The notes beneath the pieces were generated by a model. It saw nothing but the letters and a program-made list of their open reading frames with translations. It searched no databases and was not told the DNA's origin. Position numbers and translations under genes: made by a program. 64,000 nt of DNA, taken from assembly GCA_003439945.1 (NCBI GenBank), contig QVRM01006776.1:95415-159414 (forward strand), read 5' to 3'. Positions within the stretch are counted from its first letter, which is position 1. Each line of letters begins with the position of its first letter. This stretch comes from Dermanyssus gallinae (Eukaryota; Arthropoda; Arachnida; Mesostigmata; Dermanyssidae). Below are positions 35,031 to 47,106 of this stretch, in pieces.

Positions 35031-35906
35031 GAAGATTCTGACTAAAATACACAAAAAATTCATTCAAGACGTGTTGCCTACCTCTGCAACATGAGCAAAA
35101 AAGAGTGTGTGCCAAAGAGTGTGTGAATATAAAGAGCAACCCGTAAGGATTTTGTTAACTACATAGGCGCTACGACTTCTATGTGGAAGCTGAGATATAC
35201 TGCAGGAGAAAAAATCTCTGAGAAAGCTTAAGCTTGCCAGATTTGGTCTGCTGTACTAGCAGGACCGTGACTTTGAATGATATGGGTTCGCAAGTATTGG
35301 GACAGAGCACGTCGGAGGTGAGGAAACTCGTGAATGATCTCGACCAAGTGATCTAAAGTGCACTTGCCACTTCTCCTGATGGCCCAAAGTACGCTTCTAC
35401 AGAGATCTGCGCCATCAGAAGATGACGCTTTTTGGAGAATCGCGTTTAGTGGGCATAGATCTCAACGGGCTAACATTCATCCGCTAGAATCGAGTTTCAC
35501 GCTGCTCGAGTTGGGAAGTGGAACACTTCCTATTTCCTACTCGCAGCAATAGCACAAAACAGTCTTTAGCCGTTCCCCGCAAAAAAAGTACAATATGCCA
35601 ATATAAGTTAAATTCAGACGGGTAAACTTTAGCTGTGCAAAGACCGGGTAGACTTCGAGAATCGTTTTATATTCTGTAAATGAACGTAGACCCCATAGGT
35701 ACAAACAAGGTTTTTTTCAAAATTATGCAAAAAACGAGACGCTTTATCGAGAGTAATAGTAGCTAATAATTTTAGACTGTGAAGAAATATATTTCCTTTT
35801 ATCTAGACAAAGTGCGATCAAATGCGTGCTCGCCCGCATTGCATTGGATATTTGTGATTACAGAATATTTAATGTTTTTAACCTTACAGCTCTACACCAC
35901 GTTTTG

Positions 35907-35910
<4 letters not shown>
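35031..35910. other. LINE 3' remnant grading into anonymous AT-rich sequence
   Basis: Up to about 35.55 kb faint LINE C-terminal similarity may continue. After that nothing is recognisable. Confidence 0.4.

Positions 35911-35966
<56 letters not shown>
35911..35966. repeat. (TA)n tract at the left end of P2
   Basis: About 55 bp of TA ending TATGTATATA directly before the CAGGG end of P2. Confidence 0.95.
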
Positions 35967-35968
<2 letters not shown>

Positions 35969-36982
35969 CAGGGTGTGACTGAAATATTTTAGAGCGATGC
36001 ATGGAATTGTAGAGCTCGTTAAGGCAAATATTTTTTCCCAATGGGGGTCTCTAAGAGGCCCTGTTTCGGAATGAGAGTTAAATTACTACAATTTGTGACA
36101 TTGGTGTTTTTGCCCGACATAGGAGCATATAATGTGCTGTTGCGAGACAACCAGGTTTCCTAGACAGAAGCTAAACACACCGCCGGGTTCGTGCGAAAAT
36201 TCTGCTTCTTTCGAAGAACTCATAAGGCCGGTCAGAAGATGCTACATGGTCGCTTAGAAGAGAATTCACCAAAATGAAGTTATTTTAATTACCTTCACGC
36301 CCAATACCTCAAAATCATTACCTTACAGCGCTCTAAACTAACATTCAGGCAAATGCGCATTTCATGACGATCACGTTGGTACCAAATATGTGTCAATGCG
36401 AGCTGTGGTTGCGGAGTAATTACGAGTTTTCGGAGGGCATGTCGAGATTGAGTGTATGTAAAATGACTGTGTGGCGACGTTCACTACCGCCGACGTGTCG
36501 CGCGACAGCCGCAGCGCGTCATTTTTCATGCACTTAACCTGGACATGCCCTCCGAAAAATCGTAATTGCTCCGCAATCACAGCTCGCATTGATACATATT
36601 TGGTACCACCGTGATCGTCATGAAATGCGCATTTGCCTGAATGTTAGTTTAGAGCGCTGTAGGTGGTCGTAAGGTAATGATTTTGAGGTATTGGGCGTGA
36701 AGGTTAATAAAATAACTTCATTTTGGCGAATTCTCTTCTAAGCGACCATGTCGCGTCTTCTGACCGGCCTTGTATATTCTTCAGATGGAGCAGCTTTGGT
36801 TGTCTTGCAAAAGCACATTTTGTGCTTCTATGTCGGGCAAAAACGGCAGTGTCATAAATTGTAGTAATTTCACTCTCACTCCGAAACAAGGCTTCTCAGA
36901 GACCATGTTCCATTGGAAAAAATATTTGCTTTAACGAGCTCTACAATTCCATGCATCGCTCTAAAAATCTTTCAGTCACACC

Positions 36983-36985
<3 letters not shown>
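35969..36985. mobile_element. Palindromic foldback element P2 (1,017 bp)
   Basis: Same family as P1: starts CAGGGTGTGACTGAAATATT, ends with the complement CAGTCACACCCTG, with arms converging near 36477. The central block GTGTGGCGACGTTCACTACC onward is almost identical to that of P1, including TGTCGCGCGACA. Arms are slightly more diverged from each other than in P1, and a deletion near 36795 shortens the right arm. It is non-coding. TA tracts abut both ends. Confidence 0.92.

Positions 36986-37022
<37 letters not shown>
36986..37022. repeat. (TA)n tract at the right end of P2
   Basis: TA repeats directly after the CCCTG end of P2. Confidence 0.95.
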
Positions 37023-37026
<4 letters not shown>

Positions 37027-38202
37027 TAATATATAACCTTACACCTAAAACAGTTATATCCGTTTTCGACATATTTGGCACCCGACGATGTATGCCTGGT
37101 CATTGCGAACGAGTAGATCGTCTTATTAAGGTATTTAGTGACGGACCGTGCGACTAAATTCACCCTTGTGGTTGCGGAATCCTTGGAGAGTCCGAGCATC
37201 CTGCCCTAAAGCTTGAAGGAGTCTTCAAGGACACTTCCAGGTAAGGAGGCACAATAGAGACTTATGTGAACGCGAGAGTATGATTACAAATAATATGGTT
37301 AAAAGATGACTCGGATAAGAGATATAGGTTCAAATGGGTCGCTGCAGTAAGAAGCCTGAAACAGACAATGCTGCAGCTTGCCCAAAATCAATCGGCAAGA
37401 CCTAATAGCGTTTGAACGGAACACCTATTTTATGCGGTACAATTAGCGTTATGCTTTGATGTGCATCCGCATGCAACACTAATCCCTGAAAAAGCAATAC
37501 AATGCCGTAAAATTGCTTATTGCCCCAAAAAAAGTAAAGCGTATTAGATCTTGTGTCGTGACGAGGCACTTCTGTGAAGAGCGGCTATATATCCAAGCAT
37601 GTGTTCTCCTGCGCTAACTCTTACAGTGTATGGCTAAGGATGGCTTTCCCCGACGACCAGCATGATTTTCAACCTCAATGGCCAACGATCACGGTCTGTG
37701 CGTCTTCTCCTGTAGATATCCTCTGGACGCTGGAGCGTAAAGAGCAGTTTATGGACTTGGATGGCGGAGCAAATGGTTGTTCTTAACACTTTTATATTTG
37801 ACAGTTATCTCCTTAAACACATCAGGGAAAAATCATCATTAGAGGACAGGGTGCGCGATTTACTAGTGGTCACAATATCATTCGAACCAAGCAAGCCAGA
37901 TGTGCTCAAGCCTATAGCCAAATAGAACTCTATCATGATTTGATCTTAAAGTCGCACCGATTGCGTCTGGTGGCATACAGCTATTTCGGGAACGACTAAG
38001 TGTCTCACACATGACAATATTCAAACGGATTTTTTAAGCGTGTACTTGCTTTACACACCTCCAGCAAAGAACAGCCTACAAACTTTGTTGCGGAGAACCG
38101 CTATTCCAGAAAACCTGTATATTTGCCATTCATGGGAATATACAAGCAGAAAACGTCCGACCCGAAGGCCCTGACTCTTCCGCAAGAGAAAACAAGAACG
38201 TA

Positions 38203-38210
<8 letters not shown>
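37023..38210. other. Unassigned sequence
   Basis: No gene called. A plus-strand SCVVTRHFCEERLY stretch near 37550-37590 vaguely recalls a THAP-domain motif but lacks the rest of the domain. Confidence 0.45.

Positions 38211-38240
<30 letters not shown>
38211..38240. repeat. (TA)n microsatellite
   Basis: About 30 bp of pure TA. Confidence 0.95.
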
Positions 38241-38243
<3 letters not shown>

Positions 38244-38687
38244 GAAGACAGAATGATCGTTTTACGTAGTCACTACTCAGTAATTCAAACAGCGGACCGC
38301 CGTTGTTGCGAACTTCGTTCGCTTCTGCTAAGCTTTTGGCCCTATTGCCCGCGTATCGCTTGACTCTGTTTTGCTATTCTCGCCGCTTTCCGCCGTCCGC
38401 GCTTCTTGGTAGTCTGATGGCCCGACACGTTTGGTCCGGTTTTGCCAGGCTCGTGATGAGATCACGAACATGACCGCTCGCGAAGGAAGAAGCAATGCTG
38501 GAAGAAATCCCCTGAGAGGCATACCGACCGAACACACTAGCCGACTATCGAAGTGTCGGCTGTGTTGAGAAATCCTCTCGCGCACCATAGTATTCATAGA
38601 GTATGTGTTGGCAATACCTGTAGTAAAGGCAGTATTCCGTCAACGTAGTTCTAGCGCTCAGTTATCACTCTGTGCAATGGATGAAGT

Positions 38688-38691
<4 letters not shown>
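38241..38691. other. Unassigned GC-moderate sequence
   Basis: A minus-strand ORF at 38328-38597 (89 codons) has no family resemblance. Nothing else seen. Confidence 0.45.

Positions 38692-38735
<44 letters not shown>
38692..38735. repeat. (TA)n microsatellite
   Basis: About 44 bp of pure TA. Confidence 0.95.
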
Positions 38736-38738
<3 letters not shown>

Positions 38739-39136
38739 GTTGGTTAACTATTTGAATGAGCTGGCTAAGATAAATGGAATCAAACAAATGTTTATGCAGA
38801 CGGCAATAAAAAACGAAATAACACTGTGGCAGTTCTTTGCACTGTGCATTGCCAGTAGTTGCAATCAGACAAGCAGCAGATTACCAAGGACAAAATTGAA
38901 TTTCAGCTACAGCACCCTTCTCCCCTCACTTTTGCTCGCTCGTGCCCACTGATGCCCAGTGATCGGAATGGGCTTAGGCGCCACCTTGAACATCAGCACG
39001 CAGCGAAGCGCTAACAGGTCGAAAGACTTTCGTCTTGCCCTTAAAACGCTTTGCAACCGTGTTTGGTACGTGCAGCCCGACCCGGCTCCCTGAAATACAT
39101 CTGACGCATTTTCTACGAGGTGAAGCGAAACACAAA
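38736..39136. other. Unassigned sequence
   Basis: No gene or repeat recognised before the SINE D relic. Confidence 0.5.
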
Positions 39137-39226
39137 TGCATACTGCACATGCGCCTAGTGCACATGACTAGTGTGTGACTCATAAACTTACTAAACGCGG
39201 ATTCTTCCCAGGCCCGACAATAAGTG
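39137..39226 (-). mobile_element. SINE D relic, copy 3
   Basis: CATGACTAGTGTGTGACTCA, ACTTACTAAACGCGGATTC and CCCAGGCCCGA repeat the SINE D core in minus orientation. The A-tail is missing and the copy is diverged. Confidence 0.65.
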
Positions 39227-41695
39227 GCATTTATTCTAAGCTACGAAGCGTCCCCACCATTAGCCGTAATTCAGCGCTGTTCTCGCCTGTTGTTCCGCAC
39301 ATTTGCGAATAAGGGGCTTATGCAAAAGTATACAGCGCTTTTGAGAGAGTGCATCGACACATTGGGAGTCTGGTCGCACGTTATCTCTTTCTCTCATTCC
39401 CAACTCTGTCGCCACCGAGTCTTGAGCACTCTCCCGAGATGCCGCGCGAGGCTCTCTCACCTAGCAGCCCTCTTGGCTGCCTTAAGCCTCCACGCTTTCA
39501 AGAGGTTATCATGTAGTTAACCACTTGCCTGATAGGGCAGCTCCTCACGGCCGTATAGACCGTGCACTTTGCTTACTAAGATGACTCGAACAGTGTGTTC
39601 AACGCTTTTCGCTTCCCCAAGGCCACACAGCACACCTGCGTCACTGGTGGCCTTCCTAATATCACCTTGTAGCTTTGACTATCTTAGCCATGTAGAACTG
39701 ACCGTAACCGGCCAGAACCCAAGCTGCACACTAGGCCGGTAGTCATACCACCTAATCCCCGTTATCAGATTCCTTGCCTAGCCACCCCCTGGTCACCCCG
39801 GGCATAACCTGCGCCTATTTTTCCCCCCAGGTCAATATATATCCCATGACATTTTTCATCTTGGCACGAAACAGATTTTCCTCCAGAAATGCATTGTTCT
39901 TGCATCTTTGTTAAGGCCAAGAGCGTTTCGGTCGAGACAATCCGATATACCCAAGCCATAATTGCTAGTCAAACATGCGCTATGCAGAGGATGGACACTA
40001 AAGGGAGAAATTCCTACTAAGTTTTTTTCCAAACTCAATAAACTGGAACCTAAAACATTAAAAAAAGTAAAAAAACCTCACGGAAAATGAGTTCAAACAA
40101 ATACGTTACTGTGACCCAAAATTCGTCTGTGCGCCAGTCTATAGGGGCGCGACCAGAGTCAACAACAGGCCCCGATCACTACTACCACCATCACCCAGCA
40201 ACGCGTGTAGATAACGAAAAATCTTCAGAAGCTATCTGCCTAACGCTGCTGACCAATAATGAGTCGCCTCACTAGTACCCAGCGCATGCGGCTGCAGCAG
40301 CGATCCATTCCTCTTTTCTTGCCTCGTTGTTGCCGTTAGCCGCCTGCCCTCGTTTGTCTGGTAGGAAAGCGGAGGCGAACTGGGGTGAAAAGGAAACGTT
40401 TTCTGCCGCCCACCAACGTCGCCGCTGAAGTAGCACAAGAAGTCGGGGAGTCCGTCCGGGGGTTTGGTCCTTTTAGCCCATCGAAGTCCGCCGCTGCTAC
40501 TGCCGCTGTTTCCATAGCCCACCCCTGTATTGTATAAATTTCAACTCAAGCTAGCAGCTAGCCCCATTACGCTCCAGCGCCACGACAGCTACCATAATGA
40601 TCTCCCGTCGGAGAGCAGAGCTTACCGAGAGAGAATTTGACTATCCGTCTGCCCTGAAGAACAGGGAGTTCAAAGTTTCTCCCCCGTTTTGCCCAATCTC
40701 CCGCTCCTAATTCATCCAGCTGCTCACCCGTTGCTACCTACTATTTACTGCCTCCCGTAGCCGCTGCCGCCGCCACTACTGCTGCTACTGATTCCCACTG
40801 TGTTAAAGATAATCAACTTTAGCAGTGTACGGCAACCGCAACGACCGTTCGAACGGCGGCATGGTTGGTTCCCGCGGTCGTCTGTTCCCGCGGTCGTCTT
40901 GCCCCGCTGCCGTCGCCCCCATCGCCTCCCTACACCCCGAGCCACTTGTATACCCCTCAACCCCTTGCTTTCGCCGCTTGCCCGTCTCCGCGCCTGTATA
41001 CCCTTTTCCATCTTTTAGTCTTCGGCCATCTATAGCACGAGAAGCGGACAGCGGCTTGCCGCCCTCATGCGGGCCCTCGGCACAGGCAGCCGGCGACAAC
41101 GACGATGTCAGCAAGGCTCGCGACCCCACGGCCCCGCCTGCAAAATGACCTCTTCCCACAGCGGCGTCTCTAATACGAGCAAGTCTTGCCACTAGTGCGG
41201 CTGGTAGCCGTACGAAACTCGTGCGGTCGGCTCGGGACCGCCGGCCGATGCATAAACTCAACCAGCAAGGCTGAACAACCGCTTCAGCTGCTGGCGCAGC
41301 TTCTGCTACTGCTTCCTAGTGCGTCTCCTTTACGCCTCCCCCTTCTTCAAGCACATTTTCGTCTTCTGTCTTCTGTTCTCGTCTTTTTCTTGCTTCTCCT
41401 TTGCAACAGAATACTAAGTGCAAGGGGCGAACAGCCGACAGGGCCTGTTTGTGCTGCAGCAACTGGCCCGCTGGCGTTGACGATACCCGGCTGAGCTCGA
41501 GTGTAAAATTTTGCTTGCGTCGTCATTAGGTACAGAAGATGCCGCACCGCATAAGGAAAAGAGGAAAATGAAGCAGCAAGAATAGGAGGAGGTTGCACCA
41601 TTACTACGACAACGACAATCACGACTACTACTACTACTACTAGCGCTTACGGAACGACGGCCTAACGTAATTTAGGCGAGTCAGGCTATTCGGCC

Positions 41696-41698
<3 letters not shown>
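39227..41698. other. Unassigned sequence with a GC-rich part (40.27-41.64 kb)
   Basis: From about 40.27 kb the DNA is CpG-rich with CCG/CTG and CTA trinucleotide runs (for example 41622-41641). Several frames are open on both strands together, which is expected from composition. I found no domain, convincing splice-site pair or core promoter. It could hold a host regulatory region or UTR. Confidence 0.4.

Positions 41699-41747
<49 letters not shown>
41699..41747. repeat. (TA)n microsatellite
   Basis: About 49 bp of pure TA. Confidence 0.95.
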
Positions 41748-41750
<3 letters not shown>

Positions 41751-42017
41751 AACAGCGCCGTTGATACTACAGTAGTATTTGTGTTAGCGTGACCACTCCC
41801 CCTTGGCTTAATATCCTTCCTACTTAACTGCTGTAAATGCTTCATGTTGCAGTTCGGCAGTAGGCTTCCAGACCGAGATTGGCCCCAAGAGAATCTCCGT
41901 TCCTGAATGCTTGTCCCACTTGTTACAAAGCGCAAGTTGTTCATAATTGCCTTTTATTTTTTTCAAGGATCTAGACCTTGCGAAACGCACAATGGATACA
42001 CATATTTCTTCTAAATC

Positions 42018-42018
<1 letters not shown>

Positions 42019-42058
<40 letters not shown>
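42019..42058. repeat. (TA)n microsatellite
   Basis: About 40 bp of pure TA. Confidence 0.95.
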
Positions 42059-42064
<6 letters not shown>

Positions 42065-42849
42065 AGCTCATTTATTTATCACTTGTGCAGTTGCCCAGTT
42101 ATGAATATCCCTGGCTACGCTCCAGACGTACATATTATTGATGTGCTCCGTTTTTGTAATGCATCTAGGCACATACAGTGTTTGGCATCCGTGACTATTC
42201 GACCGCACTTTAAAATGCGATTAATAAGATTTGCACCCACAAGTTGAGTCAGAACCATTTTGACATTATTCCTGAGCGTGTCCATTAAGAGCGAAAATAC
42301 AATCTCGTTCAGTGCAAAATTGCATTTTTACGGGGTCTTTTTAATAACCTCCTTTGCACACATTCAATTATACTTATGTCGTTGGATGGCAATATATGGC
42401 TGCAATACGGGTGAACAGTGTAAAATAAAATGAGCGAAAAGCTGCATACCGTTACCAGTGCACCACCGGCTGACAACCGTCCACAGCAAATTGTTGTGGT
42501 GCTGTGTGCGCTGAAGAGTTCCCAAGCGCACTACATATTTTTAAATATTCTGCGTAAAAACGATATTTTACACGAGGTGCTACATAGAGCTTTATATCTA
42601 GAACAAAAGGTATGTACGCAAAACCCTTGGGGTACGCTAGACTGTGCCAGGCACGGGCTACGGGAAGGCCTCCCCTGACCTGACTCGGCAAAACGGGTTG
42701 CGCAAAAACTCTGCGAGCCATTCGCATGTGTGCGGATAGACGAAAACATGCTGTACTATTTTTCAATATTAAACATCACTAGTATTTGAACGGCACTTGA
42801 ATTTGCTTTAAAACCATATTTTCGGGTGTGATCTTGGGGCCGACTTCTC
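42059..42849. other. Unassigned sequence
   Basis: A minus-strand ORF at 42452-42766 (104 codons) is not recognised. No gene called. Confidence 0.45.
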
Positions 42850-43044
42850 TCACATACGCTGCCTACGTAGCGTCGGCCCTAGAGCCTGGCTGCCACTGTC
42901 GAGGACCAGATCGTCTGCGTACATGATGACCTTTACGATCATATGTCGGTTCTGTATGCGGCCTGGTAGGTCTCTTGGTGGCGCAAACCACAGAGAGCTG
43001 AGAAAAATGCAAACAAGGAGGGCTGAGATTGTTGACCTGCGCAA
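42850..43044 (-). pseudogene. Possible RT scrap with a YADD motif
   Basis: The minus strand reads MIVKVIMYADDLVLDSGSQA (about 42880-42945), the form of an RT active-site motif 5, within a 64-codon open frame. No other RT motif could be placed on either side, so this is either a small LINE scrap or a coincidence. Confidence 0.4.
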
Positions 43045-43129
43045 AGCCGGTAATTGGTTCTCGACGTGGATGCTCTACTGTTGTTGAAGAGGCACGCCAT
43101 TCACTCAGTGGAATACAGTCCATTGACAG

Positions 43130-43535
43130 GCATGACGCCGAGTTACGCAAGGTCTCTAAAGTTAAACGTTGCAATCAATGACACGCCGTTCTATTCTCGG
43201 ATGCGATCAGGATGTCTCTTTGCGGTAACGATAGATGACAAACAATATACCGGCGACAAAAAGAGCTGTTTGCAGAACCTTGCATTGTGAAACATGACAG
43301 TTGCGGCCGGTTTAATTATATTCTGGGGTGAAGTCCCATTAGGAAGGAGACCTGAACTCGTTAAAGTCCCTTAAGTCCATGATTCTCATAGCAGAAGAGG
43401 TTTGTCAAGCGTACGTTAATGGGATTCTAACGCTCCACTTGGTGCCATATGCAAGGACTGATGGCGATAACTTCATCTTCATGCACAACAATGCCGGAGT
43501 GTGGCAGCCACATGGCCGACGTTATTGGGGCACGC
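43130..43535 (+). pseudogene. Tc1-like transposase fragment
   Basis: Plus-strand reading: MTVAAGLIIFWGEVPLGRRP near 43293 corresponds to the GGGSVMVWG.I..GGRTEL block of Tc1 transposases. After a frameshift, LIAEEVCQAYVNGILTLHLV and DNFIFMHNNAGVWQPHGR match the following helix and the second catalytic region, with the usual HDNA aspartate changed to Asn. The upstream SGCLFAVTIDDKQYTGDKK may be the first aspartate region. No terminal inverted repeats were found. It is a different subfamily from the 19-20 kb element. Confidence 0.72.
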
Positions 43536-43794
43536 AAAAGTAGTAAATATGATTAAAGTAAATGCATTTTACATTGTAACTATATAAACCGATTCAACCC
43601 AAACGGTTTGCAAGTAACTGAGATCTGAATGTGATAAGTTAATCAAATGACATCAAAAACGAGACTGCATTATCCTACGACAATTTTCTGTATTCCAATC
43701 GCACGGCAACCACCTTTAAATGAAGGAAAAAATAAGCGAGCCTAGAATACGGGTCTACCGCCAATTCCAACGATTTTAAATACTATCTCCTACG

Positions 43795-44282
43795 TAATAA
43801 TAATAATAATTATAAATATTCCTGTTAAATGCGAATTCTTTAAATAATTACTTCACTCCATGGCGCCCAAAATAGTTGCCGCGTTCCCCCTGCAAACGGC
43901 CAAAAACAAGGCTTGCCTCAAGAATTGGCCCTCTCTTCGGTCGCTTGTGACCTTCTGAATTCGCTTACTTAAATCTTGGAGAAATGCTTCGGTTCCCTTG
44001 CTGATTGGTCCTAGCGTCTCCATGGCAATAGGCACAAAAGTATATCTTGTTTCCAGTCCAGCGTATTTAACCCGTTTTCTGGCGTCCGCGTGCTTTGCTA
44101 CCCACCCCGGCTCAACTGAGCTGTGATGTAAATAGAAAGCCGCGGTTGTGCATGAAACCGTTGCATCCCAAGCTAGGGACTTCCCATGTGACCATAATGT
44201 CTTGTCCACCCCATCAGGTTCTTCTTCGCTAGCGGACACTAAACCTCTTAATTCAATTATTATAATTATTATTATTATTATT
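43795..44282 (-). pseudogene. RLE-type LINE C-terminal fragment between inverted TAA/TTA arrays
   Basis: The minus-strand frame 43853-44254 encodes the restriction-like endonuclease end of an RLE LINE. It shows PDG, AWDATV, HADARKRVKYAGLETRY, FVPIAMETLGPISKG, and then LFLAVCRGNAATILGAM to the terminus. In this family the PD and WDAT residues form the PD-(D/E)XK site. The fragment is bounded by a TAA array at 43795-43815 and a TTA array at 44256-44282, which are inverted complements sharing an irregular AATTATAA step. It is a different subfamily from the RLE element at 51.6-56.1 kb. Confidence 0.8.
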
Positions 44283-44640
44283 GACCGAAAAACGAAGGAC
44301 CTGCTACCACTTGCGACGAGTATGCATGCGCCGCAGAGAGAGGCACTGGCCAGAAATTTCTTAGAATAGATCACTGGAACTCACTGTGCAAGGAGGTCGA
44401 GGAAAACCTTTAGAGCAAAGTCCACACGATAGTGCGTAAATTAAAGCGCCAAGGAAAGCGGCCACTATGACAAGAAGTAGTCCGACCAACTCTAATTGTT
44501 TAGATCTACTACATACTAAAATTTTAGACTTTACCTCCGAGCCAATCTCCGTCCAAGATATTGCAGCAATGGTCGAGCGCATACGATCAAGAAAAGCACA
44601 GATGCGTTTCCCCCTATTTTAAAAGAACCACCCAACGGTA
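44283..44640. other. Unassigned, possibly 5' part of the following LINE remnant
   Basis: The plus strand between 44.5 and 44.64 kb weakly resembles the pre-RT linker of LINEs, but no motif is secure. Confidence 0.35.
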
Positions 44641-45960
44641 TTCAAACGTATGGTAGATAAATTGCCTACCAGCGGACTGCCCAAAGCCTTGAAACCTGGC
44701 ACGTTTAACCCCTATAACGAAGCCCGTCAAGCCGCACCAAGACTCCTCGAAATACCGCTATATACGTGTGCTGAGCACATTATCAACGGAGGTCTGGTAA
44801 CAGAACTAGAAAACAAAGAGACACTGCCGAAAAAACAGTATGGTTTCCGAATTCGACACTGCACACCTTCGGCTATCAGTAAAAGTTCTCATCATAACTG
44901 AATTACAGAAAAAATAGACAAAAGCTAACCAGTAGCATTATCTGGGCGCCACCTTAGATCTCAAAAAGGCGTTTAAATGACTTTTGCGGAACGCTTTAAA
45001 ATGCACTTGTATGCAAAGGCGTGTTTTCCTATTTACGACGCATTGTAGCGTCGCATCTAAAGGATTGAGCATCTACCTACGAAAGCGTGGAGTGCACAGT
45101 CACCGCCGAGGTGCCCTAACGCTACATAGTAGGACCAGACTCCCATAGCCGAGGAGTTTATTCATATGGCCTACGCAGATGATTTGGCACTAGTACCGCT
45201 CGCGACGAGGATCAGCTCGAAGGAGAAACCAACAGAGCCCTGGCGGATAGCCGACAGTACCTCCACACACTAGGTCTCGAAGCGAAAGTAACTACTTTCG
45301 CTTCAAGACCTAGTGTGCGAGCAAACAAAAAGCGAAAGTAACTACTTTTGGCTATCTGGAACACTCTTCTCAGAACATAAACTTACCTAGAAAACCTAAG
45401 GGCACCTAGTAACATCCACACCTATGGTTAAGTGCCTGGACGTCTCTTGGATAGGGCTCTACCAGAAGCACCTTATGTGCGCTATGTAGCCAAAGAAAGG
45501 CTAAAGCCTCAGCAGAGCTGCAAAAAAATATTTCGCGGACTAGAGGCGCAATTGACTATTGTGCCCTATGCTGCAATCCTGTAGGAGCGCACGACTATAA
45601 CTACAACATCACGCCCTCTTTAACAAGGCTGAGAGACCTGTGGCGCTCAACATCGCACAGGCAATTTTCATGGCCTACACAGCAGTGATACAAGTCCATT
45701 CTAGACAGATTCTCTGGGCCTTAAGAGTGAAAAAAACTACCTTCAATATATCCCTTAATTAGCCTCCGGACGGAAGGACTACAATCAGCAGAGCAGATAC
45801 CCTAAGCAAAAAAAACGGCAATGAAAGCAATCCAGCCGGACCACCTTGAATGCTGGACAAAATCAATTTCATTAAAAAAAATGGTATAGCTCTAAACACG
45901 CCTCGCTCGACTACTCACTCATGCAACTGCAAACAGGCAACGATGGTTGTTTTCAGCGAC
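44641..45960 (+). pseudogene. Decayed LINE reverse-transcriptase remnant
   Basis: Plus-strand pieces: LPKKQYGFRIRHCTPSAI (44.83-44.88 kb) is RT motif 2, LGATLDLKKAFK (44.94-44.98 kb) is motif 3 with its catalytic aspartate context, and HMAYADDLALVP (45.16-45.20 kb) is the YADD motif. ALADSRQYLHTLGLEAKVTT follows. Frameshifts lie between all of them. The C-terminal part fades out near 45.96 kb. Family not determined. A local inverted duplication at 45266-45347 disrupts the frame after YADD. Confidence 0.75.
45266..45347. repeat. Near-perfect 52-bp palindrome plus direct repeat
   Basis: The 25-bp arm at 45266-45290 and its complement at 45293-45317 differ at one position and are separated by only AC. 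GCGAAAGTAACTACTTT (45282-45298) reappears at 45331-45347. The layout looks like an inverted back-copy of the upstream LINE sequence. Confidence 0.9.
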
Positions 45961-46304
45961 ATCTATATAGCATTGGTAATGTTGGTTTTAAACCGCATGC
46001 GTAACTAAGGAGACCTAACGATGTAAGACACTGCTACGAACGCTGTTGTCTTTTTAGTATCAGGTACGAGAGCTACGGCCTCGGAAGCTAAGACTGGAAA
46101 GTTTCCTGGCACGTCAAGCTTATGAGGTAACTTTTCATGGAGCATGAAATCCCGGTTTATGGAAAGAGGATTTGAAGAATTTGTCTACAAGGCGAAAATA
46201 TCCTCCGCACGAAGTCGGGCAGCCTCAATTTCAAGGTAACGTGGCCAGGTGAAGTAACCTTGAGGTGTACTACGGCCACCGCCGACAAGGGGCAACGAAG
46301 ACGA
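45961..46304. other. Unassigned sequence
   Basis: Nothing recognisable. Confidence 0.45.
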
Positions 46305-46380
46305 ATGAATGTTAGCGGGTTTGTGAGACCCACACTACAGTTTTAACAATGACACACCGCCGTGCATCATACAATTTACT
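46305..46380 (+). mobile_element. SINE D relic, copy 4
   Basis: GCGGGTTTGTGAGACCCACA and GTGCATCATACAATTTAC repeat the core and 3' part of SINE D in plus orientation. It is diverged and without an A-tail. Confidence 0.6.
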
Positions 46381-46557
46381 AGTGAGCGGCTAGCAATATG
46401 CTGTTCTTGACTTGGCAGAGTGGGAGTATAAGTAGCAATAATATATTGGGACTTTTAAGGGCCCCTTACTTTACGATAATGCTGCGTCTTGCACTACAAA
46501 GCCGCCTCTCAAAGTTGGACGAAAAGCTTTTCGACACACTCATTACATGACATTGAC

Positions 46558-46558
46558 C

Positions 46559-46595
<37 letters not shown>
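46558..46595. repeat. (TA)n microsatellite
   Basis: About 38 bp of TA. Confidence 0.95.
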
Positions 46596-46600
<5 letters not shown>

Positions 46601-47106
46601 CGAGTTCTTCTGAAAATATTTAATAACTGTTTCCCACTTCAGCAAAAACTGGATAAGCTCCACTTAATATAATATTAGTGTTTTCTGCTTACATTGGCAT
46701 TTCAAACATAGCAAACATTTTGTCGAAGCACACAAAACGCGGCGTGTGATTGTCAAAGCGATTTCAGGTCTTTGAAAAGTTCTGGAAATGGCTGATGTGC
46801 TCACTCCAAATTCAGAGCTAAGCCACCATTCAAGAGCCATTGAAATCACAATTTGGAGGCCCTCACGCTCAAAAAGTCACGAGTATTTGTGCGTTTGATA
46901 AACTTGTGCATCAAGCTATTTCGAATTTGGTATTTATTGCAAAGTATCGGTTGGTGCTTCAACGTACAACAAGTTGCATCGGAAAACACTCCTAGCAAAT
47001 TCAGCTGAAATAGTCATATTTGATGTCAACAACTACCAAAAATATTTAAATACTTTTTAGTCATCAATTCATATACAGTTTTGTCTAAGTAAACCTGTTC
47101 TTCTAG
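46596..47106. other. Unassigned AT-rich sequence
   Basis: Nothing recognisable. Confidence 0.5.

Noticed and set aside
37540..37600. THAP-domain-like SCVVTRHFCEER peptide
   Set aside because: Only a few residues fit; the C2CH partners and the AVPTF end are absent and the frame is interrupted.
42452..42766. Possible bacterial-type gene or contamination
   Set aside because: No bacterial family recognised and no ribosome-binding or operon context; composition matches the surroundings.
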